DNA of 64,000 nt from Closterium sp. Naga37s-1 (GCA_947471745.1 CANJKZ010000955.1:3035501-3099500), one strand, 5' to 3'; counted from the stretch's first letter, positions 9,279-19,980 are shown. The notes: a model not told the origin generated them from the letters alone. Translations and numbers: made by a program.

Positions 9279-12253
9279 TCGATAGCGGCGCTACCTATAG
9301 CATGACACCTCGTGCGGACTTGCTCACCGAACTTGAGCCGTCACCGGTGAAGCATGTGACATCGGCTTTGGGGCAGCGAGCAGAGGTGAAAGGCATGGGC
9401 AAGGCCATGTTCAAGGGTGCTGATGGGAAGATGGTGGGCCTCAAGAACGTGCTTTGGGTGCCCAACCTTGCTGCGAACCTGATTTCCGTGCGGCGGTTGC
9501 AAAAGGCCGGCATGGACACGAGCTCGAAGGGAGCTAAGACCTACACCGCGAGGCTTGGCGAGCGGATTCTTTGGGACCTTCACGAGGATAGGGATGTCTA
9601 CAACAAGATGTGGCAGATCCCTGTGGTACCCATGCCTAAGGAAAGGCAAGTGGCAGCAAGCATCAGCACCAAGGGTGAAGCGGTTGGTAGCGGCGATGGC
9701 GCGAACGGTCGCGCTAAGGAGATTGAGTCTAAGAAGTGCAATCTTGGAGGGACCAGCAAGCTCGGTGAACACAAGGAGAGTGGTGCAGCAGCTCAGAAGC
9801 AGCACAAGGGTGAGGAGAATCCCAAGGCAGCAGCGGAGGAGGATTACGGAGAGAACATGTGGGGCACTATTGCGAGTGCGGCATTCTCCAATCCGACTTC
9901 GGCTACGGGGGAGTGTGATTGGCTCACCTTTTATCGGCGAATGGGGCATGTGGCCCTGCCCATCTTGCAGCAGCTAGTGAAGAATGAGATGGTTGCTGGC
10001 ATACGTGTGAAGGGGGAGCCCGATGAGGTACTTGGCTGCCCGACGTGCATGCAAGCCAAGTTCACCCGTTACCCGTTCTCTAGTTCGGAGGCAACGGCTA
10101 AGGCACCACTTGATGAGGTGGTGATGGACGTGGTGGGCCCCCTGAAGCTTGGAGCTGCTGGAGCTGAGTACTTTCTCACCATTGTGGACGTCTACACTCG
10201 CATGACTTGGGTGTACGTGCTGTCCAAGAAGAGTGACGTGGCTGAAACGGTGAAGACCGATTGGTTGCCGATGGTGGAGCGGCAACAAGACCGGTTAGTG
10301 AAGGCAATTCGCACCGATCGAGGGGGAGAGTTCCTGAGCAAGGAGTTCTCATTGTGGCTGAAGAAGAATGGCATAAGGCACTCCCTTACCATGCCATACT
10401 CCCCTGCAATTAACGGCATCGCCGAGCGAGCGAACCGGACAATCACGGAGACGGCGCGTGGGTTGCTCATTGAAGCCGGGCTACCCGACTATTTCTGGCC
10501 TGATGCAGTGCGGAGTGCGTGTGTGGCCAAGAACAGAGCTTTGACTCATGTGGGAGCAGACAAATGGGTACCCTATGTGGAGTGGATTGGAAGGAAGCCA
10601 AAGGTGGATATGCTTCGGGTGTTCGGGTGCATGTGCATGGCGCTCGTGCCTAAGCATCTTCGGCACAACAAGCTCGGTGCCAAGGCGATATGGGCTGTGC
10701 ACTTGGGCATGGCTCAAAACAGCAAGGGATGGCTTCCTTGGGACCCATTCACCAAGAAATTCTTGGTTAGCAGGGACTGTAAATTCATGGAGGGGCGTAA
10801 GGCGATTACGTCCAAGTGGCTCTTCAAGATCAAGTCCGACGCCGACAGCAAGATCGAGCGCTACAAGTCTAGGCTTGTGGCGAAGGGGTACCAGCAGAAG
10901 GAGAAGGTCGACTCTAAGGAGTTGTTTGCTCCTGTGGTGAAGCCGACGACACTGAGAACCCTACTCGCGGGTGCTGCCATCAAAGGATGGGTGGTGAAAC
11001 AAATGGATGTCACAACGGCATTCCTCAACGGCGTCCTTGAGGAAGAGATTTTTATGGCGCAGCCAGAGGGGTTTGATGATGGTAGTGGCAGAGTTCTGAG
11101 GCTGAAGAAGGCCCTTTATGGGCTGAAGCAGGCCCCTAGGCAGCGGTACTTGAAGCTGCGAGGAGTGTTGGAGGAGATAGGCTTCACTCCTTCATCCGCC
11201 GATCATTCCTTGTTCATGCTTGGCGAGGGGGAGCAGAGGAGTTTCATGGTGGTGTATGTGGATGACATTCTCATTTTCTCACCCTCTTCTGACCTTGTGA
11301 AGGAGGTGATGCTGAAGCTTCAAGACAAGTTCAAGTGCAAGGCCCTTGGTGACGTGAGCTTCTACCTTGGGCTCCACTTCGAACGAGATGTGGAGATGCG
11401 GTGCATGCGGGTGCATCAACGAAAGTACCTGGAGGCATTGGCTGCCAACTTTGGGCAGAGTGAAGGCCATGTGGCTACACCCTTTCCCTCTGGGTTCAAG
11501 TGTGTGAAGGGACCAGAGGAGGAGAGCGTTGGTGAAGAGGAGAGGCGCCGTTTTCACTCGTTGGTGGGCAGCCTCATGTACGCGGCGGTAAACACCCAAC
11601 CGGACGTTGCATTTGCTACCGGACAGTTGGCTAGGGTTGTTCAATGCCCTAAAGAGGAGCAGGTAGCAGCTGGAATGAGGGTGGCCAAGTATCTTGGCCA
11701 AACACCGACCGTTGGGCTGCAATACTCGGCGGCGGCGCAAAGGCGCCAAAAGGGCGCGGATGGTGTTGAACCCGGGCGTTTGTTCCTCACCGCATTCTCG
11801 GATGCTTCTTTTGCATCAGAACCAGAGGACATGACAAGTGTTGGAGGGTTCATTTGCTGTGTTGGTGGAGGCCCAACAGCTCGGGAGAGCAAGAAGCAGG
11901 TGGATCAAGCATTGAGCTCGGTGGAGTCCGAGTACATGGCACTCTTCCGTGCCGTACGGGAGATTGTGTGGCAGCGGCGTTTGTTGGCTGAATTGGGGGA
12001 GGAGCAGCAAGGACCTACCCCACTCTACTGTGACAGCCAGGGTGCCATTTCTCTTGCTAAGAACCCTGTGTTGCATGGCCTCACGAAGCACATGAGGGTG
12101 AAGTGGCATTGGACGAGGAGCATGGTGGCCGCGGGTGAAGTTGAGTTGCACTACGTGAAGACGACAAGGCAGCCAGCTGACATGATGACCAAGAGGCTGG
12201 TGGAGCAGCAGCATTGGAAGTGCTGCAAGCTGGCTGGGATGGCTCTGAACTGA
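9239..12253 (+). CDS. Copia B pol: protease, integrase, reverse transcriptase, RNase H
   Basis: One open stretch of about 1,004 residues in classic copia order. Protease: YWVIDSGATYSMTP near residue 12. Pre-integrase zinc part: FYRRMGHVALPILQ with CPTCMQ. Integrase core: VVMDVVGPL near 295, IRTDRGGEF near 357 and NGIAERANRT near 391. Reverse transcriptase: SRLVAKGYQQKE, VTTAFLNGVLEEEIF and VYVDDILIF near 672. RNase H: AFSDASFASE near 850, VESEYMALFRA, CDSQGAISLAKNP and ADMMTKRL at the end. The motif set is complete and reads as a recently active element, though the region between integrase and reverse transcriptase is shorter than usual for copia. Frame is distinct from gag, with a short overlap. 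Confidence 0.93.
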   Translation: MGKVTLHSLDYWVIDSGATYSMTPRADLLTELEPSPVKHVTSALGQRAEVKGMGKAMFKGADGKMVGLKNVLWVPNLAANLISVRRLQKAGMDTSSKGAKTYTARLGERILWDLHEDRDVYNKMWQIPVVPMPKERQVAASISTKGEAVGSGDGANGRAKEIESKKCNLGGTSKLGEHKESGAAAQKQHKGEENPKAAAEEDYGENMWGTIASAAFSNPTSATGECDWLTFYRRMGHVALPILQQLVKNEMVAGIRVKGEPDEVLGCPTCMQAKFTRYPFSSSEATAKAPLDEVVMDVVGPLKLGAAGAEYFLTIVDVYTRMTWVYVLSKKSDVAETVKTDWLPMVERQQDRLVKAIRTDRGGEFLSKEFSLWLKKNGIRHSLTMPYSPAINGIAERANRTITETARGLLIEAGLPDYFWPDAVRSACVAKNRALTHVGADKWVPYVEWIGRKPKVDMLRVFGCMCMALVPKHLRHNKLGAKAIWAVHLGMAQNSKGWLPWDPFTKKFLVSRDCKFMEGRKAITSKWLFKIKSDADSKIERYKSRLVAKGYQQKEKVDSKELFAPVVKPTTLRTLLAGAAIKGWVVKQMDVTTAFLNGVLEEEIFMAQPEGFDDGSGRVLRLKKALYGLKQAPRQRYLKLRGVLEEIGFTPSSADHSLFMLGEGEQRSFMVVYVDDILIFSPSSDLVKEVMLKLQDKFKCKALGDVSFYLGLHFERDVEMRCMRVHQRKYLEALAANFGQSEGHVATPFPSGFKCVKGPEEESVGEEERRRFHSLVGSLMYAAVNTQPDVAFATGQLARVVQCPKEEQVAAGMRVAKYLGQTPTVGLQYSAAAQRRQKGADGVEPGRLFLTAFSDASFASEPEDMTSVGGFICCVGGGPTARESKKQVDQALSSVESEYMALFRAVREIVWQRRLLAELGEEQQGPTPLYCDSQGAISLAKNPVLHGLTKHMRVKWHWTRSMVAAGEVELHYVKTTRQPADMMTKRLVEQQHWKCCKLAGMALN

Positions 12254-12281
12254 GAGAGCAAGATCCTAAGGCCAACAATCC

Positions 12282-12292
12282 GAGGGGGAGTT
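12282..12292 (+). other. Polypurine tract of copia B
   Basis: GAGGGGGAGTT lies directly before the 3' LTR and is the expected start site for plus-strand DNA synthesis. Confidence 0.85.
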
Positions 12293-13090
12293 TGTTGGTG
12301 CAACCCTACGGTTTGCATTCGGCTTGTTGTCCGTGTGCGTGCATGCGTGTGTGCATGGAATGGTATGAGGGCATGAAATAATATATATTTCATGCTTACA
12401 ATAGTGTGTGAATGATGAGGCATGATTTTGAATGTGTGTGTCGAGTCAATAGCGAGTTATCGCTAGTCGCGTGTCACGTCGTCGTTTGCGTGTCGTGTGC
12501 GGTTTTCTATTTTGTCGTGTGTGGAACGTTCGGCGTGTCGCAGGTGTGCGCAGCAGACTTCTAAGAACTCAAGGAAGAATTTACCTTGAAGAACCAGAGC
12601 CTTGGTTTCAAGAATCAAGTGATTTCGAAGCTCTCAAAAAGGGTAAACTTTAAGATAGTGAGAATAGTTGCATTACTTTGTGTAGTGTAACATTTCTCTT
12701 GGTGTAGGCCCTTGTGGAGAATAGTTTCGAGACCCTTCGTGGTTGGGGACAGTGTGGCACTGTTCCACATCACTCTACCTCGGCTCTTGGGGTTTGTAGG
12801 AGCTGGGAGTCATTCCCATCTCGTAACTCTTCCTATCTTGTGTTCTAAGACTATAGTGGCTGCCATAGTACCGTTCGTTCAAACCGACGCTGTGTCGTCA
12901 AGTCTTTATCAAATCGTGCAATCTAAATTGCTTATTGTAGACGACGTGAAGACGCTCCAGATCCAATTTGAATCAAGTCATTTGCAGCTGTGAGCAGAAC
13001 GCTATCAACGTTTGAAGCCGTTGTTCAGAAATCCGTCTGTGCTCTCTATCTTTCGTTTTAGGCACATTCAAGCCTATTGTGACTATAACA
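12293..13090 (+). repeat. 3' LTR of copia B
   Basis: Begins TGTTGGTGCA and ends ACTATAACA, 798 bp, matching 7,264-8,050 closely. It is followed directly by the GC-rich array that was interrupted. Confidence 0.95.
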
Positions 13091-13530
13091 GGGGGCGCGG
13101 GGCCAAACAAGGGGCCGGGGGGGCCTTGGGGGGGCCGAGGGGCCTAGGGGGCCGAGGGGCCAAACAAGGGGCCTAGGGGGGGGCCGAGGGGCCAAGTAGG
13201 GGCCGGGGGGCCGGGCGCCAGGCTCTGAGGTGGGGCCGAGGGGCCTAGGGGCCGCGGGGCCAAACAAGGGGCCGGGGGGGGGGGCTTGGGGGGGCCGAGG
13301 GGCCTAGGGGGCCGAGGGGCCAAACAAGGGGCCTAGGGGGCCGAGGGGCCAAGTAGGGGCCAGGGGGGCCGGGCTCCAGGCTCTGAGGTGGGGCCGAGGA
13401 GCCTAGGGGCCGCGGGGCCAAACAAGGGGCCGGGGGGGCCTTGGGGGGGGCCGAGGGGCCTAGGGGGGCCGAGGGGCCAAAGTAGGGGCCGAGGGGCCTA
13501 GGGGCCGCGGGGCCAAACAATGGGGCCAGG
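13091..13530. repeat. Continuation of the 157-bp GC-rich array
   Basis: Same G-run blocks as 5,758-7,263, including GCGCCAGGCTCTGAGG near 13,215. It is the far side of the array split by copia B, with about two to three degenerate units. Confidence 0.88.
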
Positions 13531-14018
13531 CGCTGGGCAGGGACTGGTCGGGGCGCTGGGCAGGTACGGGGCCAGGCGCTGGGCAGGTACTGGGCCGGGC
13601 GCTGGGCAGTACGGAGCCGGGCGATGGGCTAGGTACGGGCCGGACGCAGGCAGGAGACGAGGCCGGGCGCTGGCTAGGTACGGGCCGGGCGACGGGCTAG
13701 GTACGGGCCGGGCGCGGGCGTCGAAGTTGACGGGGCCAGTGGGGCCGAGGCGACGGGCTAGGTACGGGCCGGGCGCGGGCATCGAAGTTGACGGGGCCAG
13801 CGGGGCCGAGGCGACGGGCTAGGTACGGGCCGGGCGACGCGCTAGGTACGGGCCGGGCGCGGGCGACGAAGACGACGGGGCCAGCGGGGCCGAGGCGACG
13901 GGCTACGTACGGGCCTGGCGACGAGCTAGGTACGGGCCGGGCGCGGGCGACGAAGTCGACGGGGCCAGCGGGGCCGAGGCGACGAGCTAGGTACGGGCCG
14001 GGCGACGGGCTAGGTGAA
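13531..14018. repeat. Second GC-rich tandem array, about 61-bp unit
   Basis: Built from GGGCTAGGTACGGGCCGGGC blocks with intervening GACGGGGCCAGCGGGGCCGA, repeating about every 61 bp for four to five units, preceded by looser GCGCTGGGCAGGTAC blocks. It ends where Ty3 integrase coding begins at about 14,019. Whether it belongs to the leader of copia A is inferred from position only. Confidence 0.75.
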
Positions 14019-15510
14019 CTTGGGATCTCTGTCTAAGATAATTGTAGCGGGGATGCCGTGGATGGTGATGATACGGTCGAAGAAGAGGCGAGGAGTTGCT
14101 TCAGTTGTAGCCGTGGCGTTGGTCGGGATGAAGTGACCCATTTTTTAGAACTTGTCGATCACAACGAGTATGGCATCATGCCCTCGTGAGGTCGAAGGAA
14201 GTCCGGTGATGAAGTCGAGGCTAACGACCTGCCATGGCTGCTCCGGTACGGGTAGAGGCTGAATTAACCTTGCTTTTTTTTGCTTGCTACTCTTCATCCG
14301 CTGCCACGTGTCGCATGAGGTGACGAACTGCTGCATGTCTACTGCCATCCCGGGCCAGTAGTAATACTTTGCTATCCCTGCTAAGGTCTTCTTACTCCTG
14401 AAATGTCCCGCGTATGGTACGTCGTGAAACTCTTCCACCAGAATCTGTCGGAGCGGGGCATACTTCGGTACCCAAATCGTTCCTGTGCCATTCCTTACAG
14501 CTAAGTCTTTCTCCAACTGTAACAGCTTCTATTTCTCTGCCGTAGTAACCTCTGCGTCCACAGAGTACCCATGTTGGAATAGACCCTTGAGCAGAGGGTT
14601 CATCCCGTCGAGTTGGATGCCTGCTACATGTCCGGGGCGGCTCAACGCGTCTGCTTTGTTGTGTAGCCCGGGCTTGTAGACGATGTTGTAGTGGAAGTTT
14701 GTTTCTAGGAAGTCCACCCATGGCACCTGTCGTTGGAGAGCATCGGCTGCGACTTCAGGTATTTGAGGCTGCAGTGGTCAGTATAGACTGTAGTCTTGGC
14801 TCCCTCTAGGTAGCACCTCCACGCCTTGAAGGCTATGACTACTGCTAAGGCTTCCTTGTCATGGATGGGGTAGTTCAGTTCTTCTCCGTGTAACTTCTTA
14901 CTGAGGTAGGCGATCGGCTGCAAACCGCGGTAGGATGAGTACTGGCGCTGTAGTCAGTGCTGTCTATAGCTACTCCATGGTTTGCTGATGAGGAGTATCC
15001 CATTTGTAGGGCGTATCCTTTTTCAGTAGGTTGGTCGGTGGCGTTGCTATCTTTGCGTACTGCGGCACGAACCTGTTGTAGTAGTTGGCGAAGCCTAGGA
15101 AATGATGCAACTCCTTCACGTTCTCTGGTACTTTCCACTTCTTGATGGCTTCGATGTTCCGCGGGTCCATGTGTACGCACTCCGCACTCACCATGTGCTC
15201 GAGAAACTGCACCTTCTTCAGGGCAAACTCGCTCGTTGACAGCTTCACGTAGAACTCGTTTTTCCGTAGGATCTCAAACACCTTCTGCAGATGCTACACG
15301 TGCTCCTTCATGTTCTTGGAGTAGATGAGAATGTCGTCCAGGTACACCACCACGCATTTGTCCAACAGGGGTCATAGTATGTGATTCATCTCCGCCTGGA
15401 ACATCGCTGGTGCGTTGCAAAGCCCGAACGGCATCACCAAGTATTCGTAGGAGCCATATATGGTACGGAACGCCGTCTTGTGGACCGAGTTGTTTGCAAT
15501 CTTGATCTGC
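14019..15510 (-). pseudogene. Ty3 chromovirus relic I: reverse transcriptase to integrase
   Basis: Read on the minus strand from 15,510 to 14,019 it encodes the reverse transcriptase around HKTAF and the palm, then [40 protein letters not shown], RNase H ([20 protein letters not shown] and [11 protein letters not shown]), the integrase zinc part ([20 protein letters not shown]) and the catalytic [11 protein letters not shown], ending near ILDRDPKF. Close kin to element F. It is broken in many places. At its left end it meets the array of copia A and at its right end the copia fragment J. Confidence 0.9.
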
Positions 15511-15857
15511 CTGCACGAGGAGATCTAGCTGCGCCGCCCACCTGGCTTCACTGGGTCGTTTCCTGCAGGTACCCAGTGGAGCCTCTGGCGGCTAGTCTAC
15601 AGTCTCCGCCAGGCGCCTCGTGAGTGGCACGGCACACTAAGGACTACACTTGCGGCTCTGAGGTTTACTCCTTCTACTGCTGACCCGTCGCTGTTTCTAA
15701 GCACCGACATGTCGCTGCTGTCGTTCTACATCCTCGTGTACGTCGACGACCTCGTCTTTGCCACTGCTAACACTGAGGCATTGACACTTGTGAAGCTGGA
15801 GCTGCAGAAGAGACACACTTGCACTGACTGCGCACCATCACACTGACTCAGTCACAC

Positions 15858-16580
15858 ATGGTGCACCAGGTCCTTCAGCACTTCGGCTTCCAGTTCTCCT
15901 CGCCACAGCCCACTCCTCTGTCTACCAGCCACTCGCTCTCAGCTCCACCTTCGGACGAGTCCGTAGAGCCGAGTGGTCCGTACCCGGAGCTTGTGGGTTG
16001 CCTCATGTACCTGATGACGTGCACACGACCTGACCTCGCGTACCCTCTCAGTCTTCTCGCTCATTACGTGGCTCCCGCTAGGCACCAAAAGGTGCACCGG
16101 GATGCTGCGAAGAGGGTACAGCATTACTTATGCAGTACGTCGGGCATGGGGCTCGTGCTTGGAGGATGGGGTCCAGTTGTCCTCACTGGTCATGCAGACG
16201 CTTCTTGGGTTGACGACTCAGCTACGCAGTGGTCGTCACAGGGTTACACCTTCAGCCTTGGTTCCAGCTCTGTTTCCCGGCGGTCTACCCGCTCGTCTTC
16301 GGTTCTCAGCTCCTGTTGTGAGGCTGAGATCTACGCAGGGGCCATGGCTGCACAAGAGCTACGCTGGCTCACCTACCTGCTGACTGACTTGGGAGAGCAG
16401 CCTTGTTCGCCTCCAGTTCTGTACGTAGACAACAAGGCCATGATTGCCTTGTGTCAAGAGCACAGACTTGAGCACATAACGAAGCACATCGCTCTGCGAT
16501 ACTTCCTTGCTCGAGAGTTGCAGCAGCGTGGCCAGCTTGTGGCCCTTTGCTTGTGCTCGGACTGTGTGGTGACTTTGTGA
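15858..16580 (+). pseudogene. Copia J RNase H region
   Basis: Encodes MVHQVLQHFGFQFSSPQPTP, then GCLMYLMTCTRPDLAYPLSL, HADASWVDD, CCEAEIYAGAMAAQELRWLT and YVDNKAMIALCQEHRLEH: the end of copia reverse transcriptase and RNase H, near-parallel to copia A (minus) and copia C. Upstream, a reverse transcriptase stretch with YVDDLVFATA lies at about 15,737-15,770. Part of a broken element. Confidence 0.85.
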
Positions 16581-16656
16581 TCCACCCTGAGCTTGCTTTG
16601 CTTTTCTTGACTGGTCTTGTGACCACTTGTTCTCCCCCACTTTGCCTATGGGGGTG

Positions 16657-16788
16657 TGTCAGAATGTTATAGTGCTTACATTTGTGTACGCTATAGTGGG
16701 GTAGCCCATAAGGGGTACAGCCCAATTAGGGTTAGTACTTGTACCCAACTGTTTCATAGTTCATTCATTCTCGTTCATTCTTCTGACA
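16657..16788 (+). repeat. 3' LTR of copia J
   Basis: Begins TGTCAGAATG after the CCCCCA/TGGGGG polypurine hairpin and ends TTCTGACA, 132 bp. It shares GGGTACAG...TTGTACCC and the CCAATTAGGGTTAGTACTTG core with the solo LTRs at 19,280 and 62,318. Confidence 0.85.
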
Positions 16789-16794
16789 ATGTTA

Positions 16795-17041
16795 TGAGGG
16801 TCGCGAAGCGTCCCGAACAAAACCTTCCCGAACTCAGTAGAAAGCAATTGGTGGCAACCGAAAAGACATGAGTTCGGTACACGGAACCTGGTTTGGTGCT
16901 ATAACTATAATAACATATAGGAATGCACCTAACCTAGGAAATCAAGCACATCTATGCATGATAATAAAACCCAAGCTAGAAATAGAATAATAAAGTTCAT
17001 ACAAGCTATCAAAGACAGCATAAGCTGTCGTACTCTCACGT
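16795..17041 (-). repeat. Ty3 LTR fragment (family K), minus strand
   Basis: On the minus strand it begins near TGAGAGTACGACAG and contains TTATTATAGTTATAGCACC and TTCGGGACGCTTCGCGACC. These match the LTR at 19,594-19,946 and the fragment at 17,473-17,682. It is cut on its left by the end of copia J. Confidence 0.6.
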
Positions 17042-17089
17042 CAAGTGCTTCTTGACACACGCAGCTTGTACTTCTCCCATCTTCTGTCC

Positions 17090-17682
17090 AAGCTCCGGCC
17101 TCACTTCTGTAGTCCTTTTCGCATTGAAACAATGGTGACACTTGTTACATTCCACTTGCGCTTACCAACTACGTAGAAGCTTCACAATGCTTTCCATGTT
17201 CAGCTACTGAAGCTCTACAAGGACCCCAATCAACAGTTATAGGGACGACAGCAACCACCACCACCACATACTCTCGTACAGGATGAACCAGAGTACGAGG
17301 TGGGACGTGTCCTCGCTCATCAACACAGGCGTGACAACACGCTTGATTTCCGGATACGATGGAAGGGATATGACCATCGGGAGACAGTTGGGTTGCAAAA
17401 GCTGATATGGGCAACGCACGCCGTGCTCTCAAGGATTATCTTGTCAAGCAGGGTGTGTCTCACGCCACCCGAAATAGGTTGCGTGCACCAAATTCAGTGC
17501 TTTTTGGTTCACACCGAGCAGCTTCTACCGAATTCGGAAAGGATCCATTCGGGACGCTTCGCAACCTTCGGAAGCTTCACGTAACACTTAGTTTCCTTGC
17601 CTTGTGTCGAGCCTATGTATAGTCTCGTGTTGTACCCAGGTGATAAATCAATTGTTTCTGAACCCGTTCCTCGATCCTCACA
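17090..17682 (+). pseudogene. Ty3 chromovirus 3' end: integrase tail, chromodomain and LTR fragment (family K)
   Basis: The plus strand encodes the integrase C-terminal part (SPFRIE, then FHLRLPTT and NAFHVQLLKLYKDPN), a chromodomain (YEVGRVLAHQHRRDNTLDFR with RWKGYD) and the tail RRALKDYLVKQGVS. It continues directly into LTR sequence (about 17,473-17,682, ending CGATCCTCACA). The chromodomain would target integration to marked chromatin. It parallels element F at 31,160-31,530 but is a broken relic. Confidence 0.8.
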
Positions 17683-19593
17683 AATCACATGTAATCCAGA
17701 TCCCGCTCCAAGTGCATCCCGAGGTAATACTTTACCTCGCCAAAGGTCTTGCACTTAAATTTCTCTATCAGCTGCTGCTGCACTTTCTTGATCTCCTTCA
17801 TGCTGCTAATAAAGAGAAGAATGTCGTCCACGTAGACCAGAAACATCACCAGATTCATTGCAGCTGCTGGTCCTGAATTCCATCTCCTCTAAACCAGCTG
17901 CTAACTTCTGGTACCAGCATCGTGGCGCCTGTTTCAAGCCATAGATGGACTTGTGAACTTCCACACCCTGCCCGTACCATCCTCATACCCAGGTGGATGC
18001 ATCATGTACACCTCCTCCTCTAAAATTCCATAGAGGAAGGCCGTTGGTACATCCATATGAATGATGTATTTCCCACTAACAGCTGCATATGCCAACAACA
18101 TACGGAGGGTAGGGGGTTTGGCAGCGGGAGCAAATATCTTGTTGAAGTCTTGCTTCTCCTTCGGTTGAAACCACTTAGCCACCAACCTACTCTTGTGGAT
18201 GGTGACCTGTCCCTTGCCACCAATCTTGATCCTCAGCAACCACTTTCATTGTACCACTTTCTTCCCCTCATGCAGCACAACCAGATCCCATGTCCCATTC
18301 TCTAGCTGACTCTGGTACTTATCATCCCTAGAAGCGAGCCACTTGTCCCTATCTGGTCCAGCTAGCGCCTCCTCCATGCTAGCTGCTTCCTCGTGTGTAG
18401 GGTCAAGAAAACAGGCTGGCTCGTCCTCCTCATCCAGGTCATCCAATAAGGTAGAATCAGCATGGCCTTCTCATTCCCAAGCCCCTGCCTTGCTACATCG
18501 GATCCTGCAGCCAGGTTCTTTGTTGCCATTCGGGTACGTCCTGGCCTGGAGAACATTCAACAATCAAGGCCATCTTATCTCACATGAACATTTCAACAAA
18601 CAACTCAATTAAACATTTAAGCTTGTCGCCACGAAAGCTGGAAAAATAATTGATACGCATAGCTTTCGAGTTGAACTGAACTATTGCAACAACAGCCCAT
18701 ACAAAATGTCAAGAATATAATAGGCCATGACCACTAAAGTCTACAATAGAAACTTTATGGGAAAGCGCAAATTCAGAAAGGCCATTCAATATGTTAGAAA
18801 AACAAAGAAAAAAAAATCAATCTAAATACTGTCCTGATCAAGATGATCAAGATTTTCAAGATTTTTAACAATACTCTTCAAGTCTTTCTTTTTCGCTGGT
18901 TCGTTACCCTTTAGGTCACGAACCTACAGTTCTACGATGCTACCCTTTAGGTCACAAAACACATGTTCTGTGACCTAAAACTTACATACATTTACACTGA
19001 AGATTTTATTACACATTGATATTTTTTTTTCAAAACATTATAAATTAATGAATGACCTTGTTGCCATCCCCTCATAATAACACCCTTCAGTTTCCTCCTT
19101 GGTGGTAGTTTAGGAGCCTTAGCTTGGCCCTGCTACTGCTCTCCTCCCTCTGATCCAGCAGCTTCACTAGTGCTATCACTAGCCTCCACACCATCTCCTC
19201 CACTAACAGGTTCCTCCTGTACCTTCTCTCATCACCATCCCCTACAGCTGCCTCGTCTCCCTCCTCCCACACACAAGGATGTCAAACTCATATCTAGCTT
19301 ACATTGTGTAGGCTGTAGTGGGGTAGCCCACAAGGGGTACAACCCAATTAGGGTTACTACTTGTACCCAACTCTTTGCTAGTTCATTCTTTCTCGTTCAG
19401 TATTCTAACAAAGGAGTCAGTTCCAGCTGCATGGTGGTCTGCTCCATCTGCTGGGAAACCTTTGCCTCCGGCTGTTTCTCCCGGCTCCCATACATAATGC
19501 CCTCAATGAATTTCATGTCCCGGTTGTCAAAAAACACACCCTTGGATGGTTCTATAGTGCCATCAGCATGGAGGGAGGCAGAGGGGGAAAGGG
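17683..19593 (-). pseudogene. Copia L relic: integrase end, linker and reverse transcriptase
   Basis: Read on the minus strand from 19,593: DGTIEPSKGVFFDNRDMKFI (end of integrase), linker remnants, then EEALAGPDRDKWLASRDDKY (pre-RT), HKSRLVAKWFQPKEKQDFNK, MDVPTAFLYGILEEEVYMMH and VYVDDILLF, ending at LGMHLERDLDY near 17,690. Its sequence is closer to copia B than to A or C. A solo LTR (19,280-19,410) is inserted in the linker. The AT-rich part at about 18,560-19,060 has no recognisable coding. Broken in many places. Confidence 0.8.
19280..19410 (+). repeat. Solo LTR of the short-LTR copia lineage, TSD AAGGA
   Basis: Begins TGTCAAACTC and ends TATTCTAACA, 131 bp, with perfect 5-bp duplications AAGGA at 19,275-19,279 and 19,411-19,415. 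It contains GGGTACAACCC...TTGTACCC. It is closely related to the LTR of copia J and the solo LTR at 62,318. The internal part is gone, as expected from LTR-LTR recombination. Confidence 0.9.
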
Positions 19594-19946
19594 TGTGAGA
19601 GTACAGCGACCGTGCATACATATATGTATATATATTTTATATTATCATGTGCTGGTTTTCCTAGATTCTTTGCTGAATAATAGTTATTATGGTTATAGCA
19701 CCGAATAAGGTTGCGTGCACCAATTTCTGTTTCATTTTGGTTTATTCTGCGTGACTTTGCGTATGCGTGATGCCGCCGAATTGATTGTAACAAATTCGAG
19801 AAGGTCCTGTTCCCGATACTTCATGAACCTAGGAACCTTCTCGTAACACCTGGTTACCTTGCCCTGTTTTGCGCCCATATATATAGCCTCGTCTTGTATC
19901 CAGGTGGGCATAAGAGAATTTTTTAACTTGATCATCGATCCTCGCA
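19594..19946 (+). repeat. Ty3-type LTR (family K), probable solo LTR
   Basis: Begins TGTGAGAGTACAGC, like the LTR start of element F, and ends CGATCCTCGCA, about 353 bp. It shares blocks with 17,473-17,682 (GGTTGCGTGCACCAA and CTTGTATCCAGGTG-like). Flanks AAGGG and GAGGG differ by one base, so the target duplication is only probable. Confidence 0.65.
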
Positions 19947-19956
19947 GAGGGGGAGA

Positions 19957-19980
19957 TTATTATTATTATTATTATTATTT
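19957..19980. repeat. (ATT)n microsatellite
   Basis: About eight uninterrupted ATT units just after the Ty3-type LTR. Confidence 0.9.

Larger units (their letters stand above)
7264..13090 (+). mobile_element. Copia element B, full-length LTR retrotransposon
   Basis: Two LTRs of 787 and 798 bp flank a primer site, gag, pol and a polypurine tract. By eye the LTRs differ at about 12 positions plus one 11-bp indel, so about 98.5 per cent identity and a young insertion. It interrupts the tandem array of copia A. The flanking GGGGC and GGGGG differ by one base and are a probable target duplication. Its LTRs, canonical zinc knuckle and protein sequence mark a copia lineage distinct from A, C, D and H. 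It looks close to whole, with about one structural break in pol. Confidence 0.93.
144..14018 (-). mobile_element. Copia element A (Ty1-type LTR retrotransposon), interrupted by copia B
   Basis: Reading from right to left the element has a GC-rich tandem-array leader, gag, protease, integrase, a long proline/glycine/alanine-rich linker, reverse transcriptase, RNase H, a 3' untranslated stretch, a polypurine tract and a 160-bp 3' LTR. It sits inside Ty3 relic I, whose integrase continues on both sides. Its leader array is split by copia B. The 5' LTR is not visible, so no target duplication could be paired. It is a fossil with a few breaks in the coding part. It belongs to the same lineage as copias C, D and H. 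Confidence 0.8.
15511..16788 (+). mobile_element. Copia J fragment (3' part of an A/C-lineage copia)
   Basis: Starts abruptly within reverse transcriptase (the CCTGCACGAGGAGAT motif) against Ty3 relic I. It runs through reverse transcriptase, RNase H, the 3' untranslated stretch and polypurine hairpin, and ends with a 132-bp 3' LTR. Only the 3' part of the element is present. Fossil, with several breaks. Confidence 0.85.

Noticed and set aside
19589-19951. Perfect target duplication around the Ty3-type LTR at 19,594
   Set aside because: Flanks AAGGG and GAGGG differ, and both lie in purine-rich sequence where similarity can be accidental.
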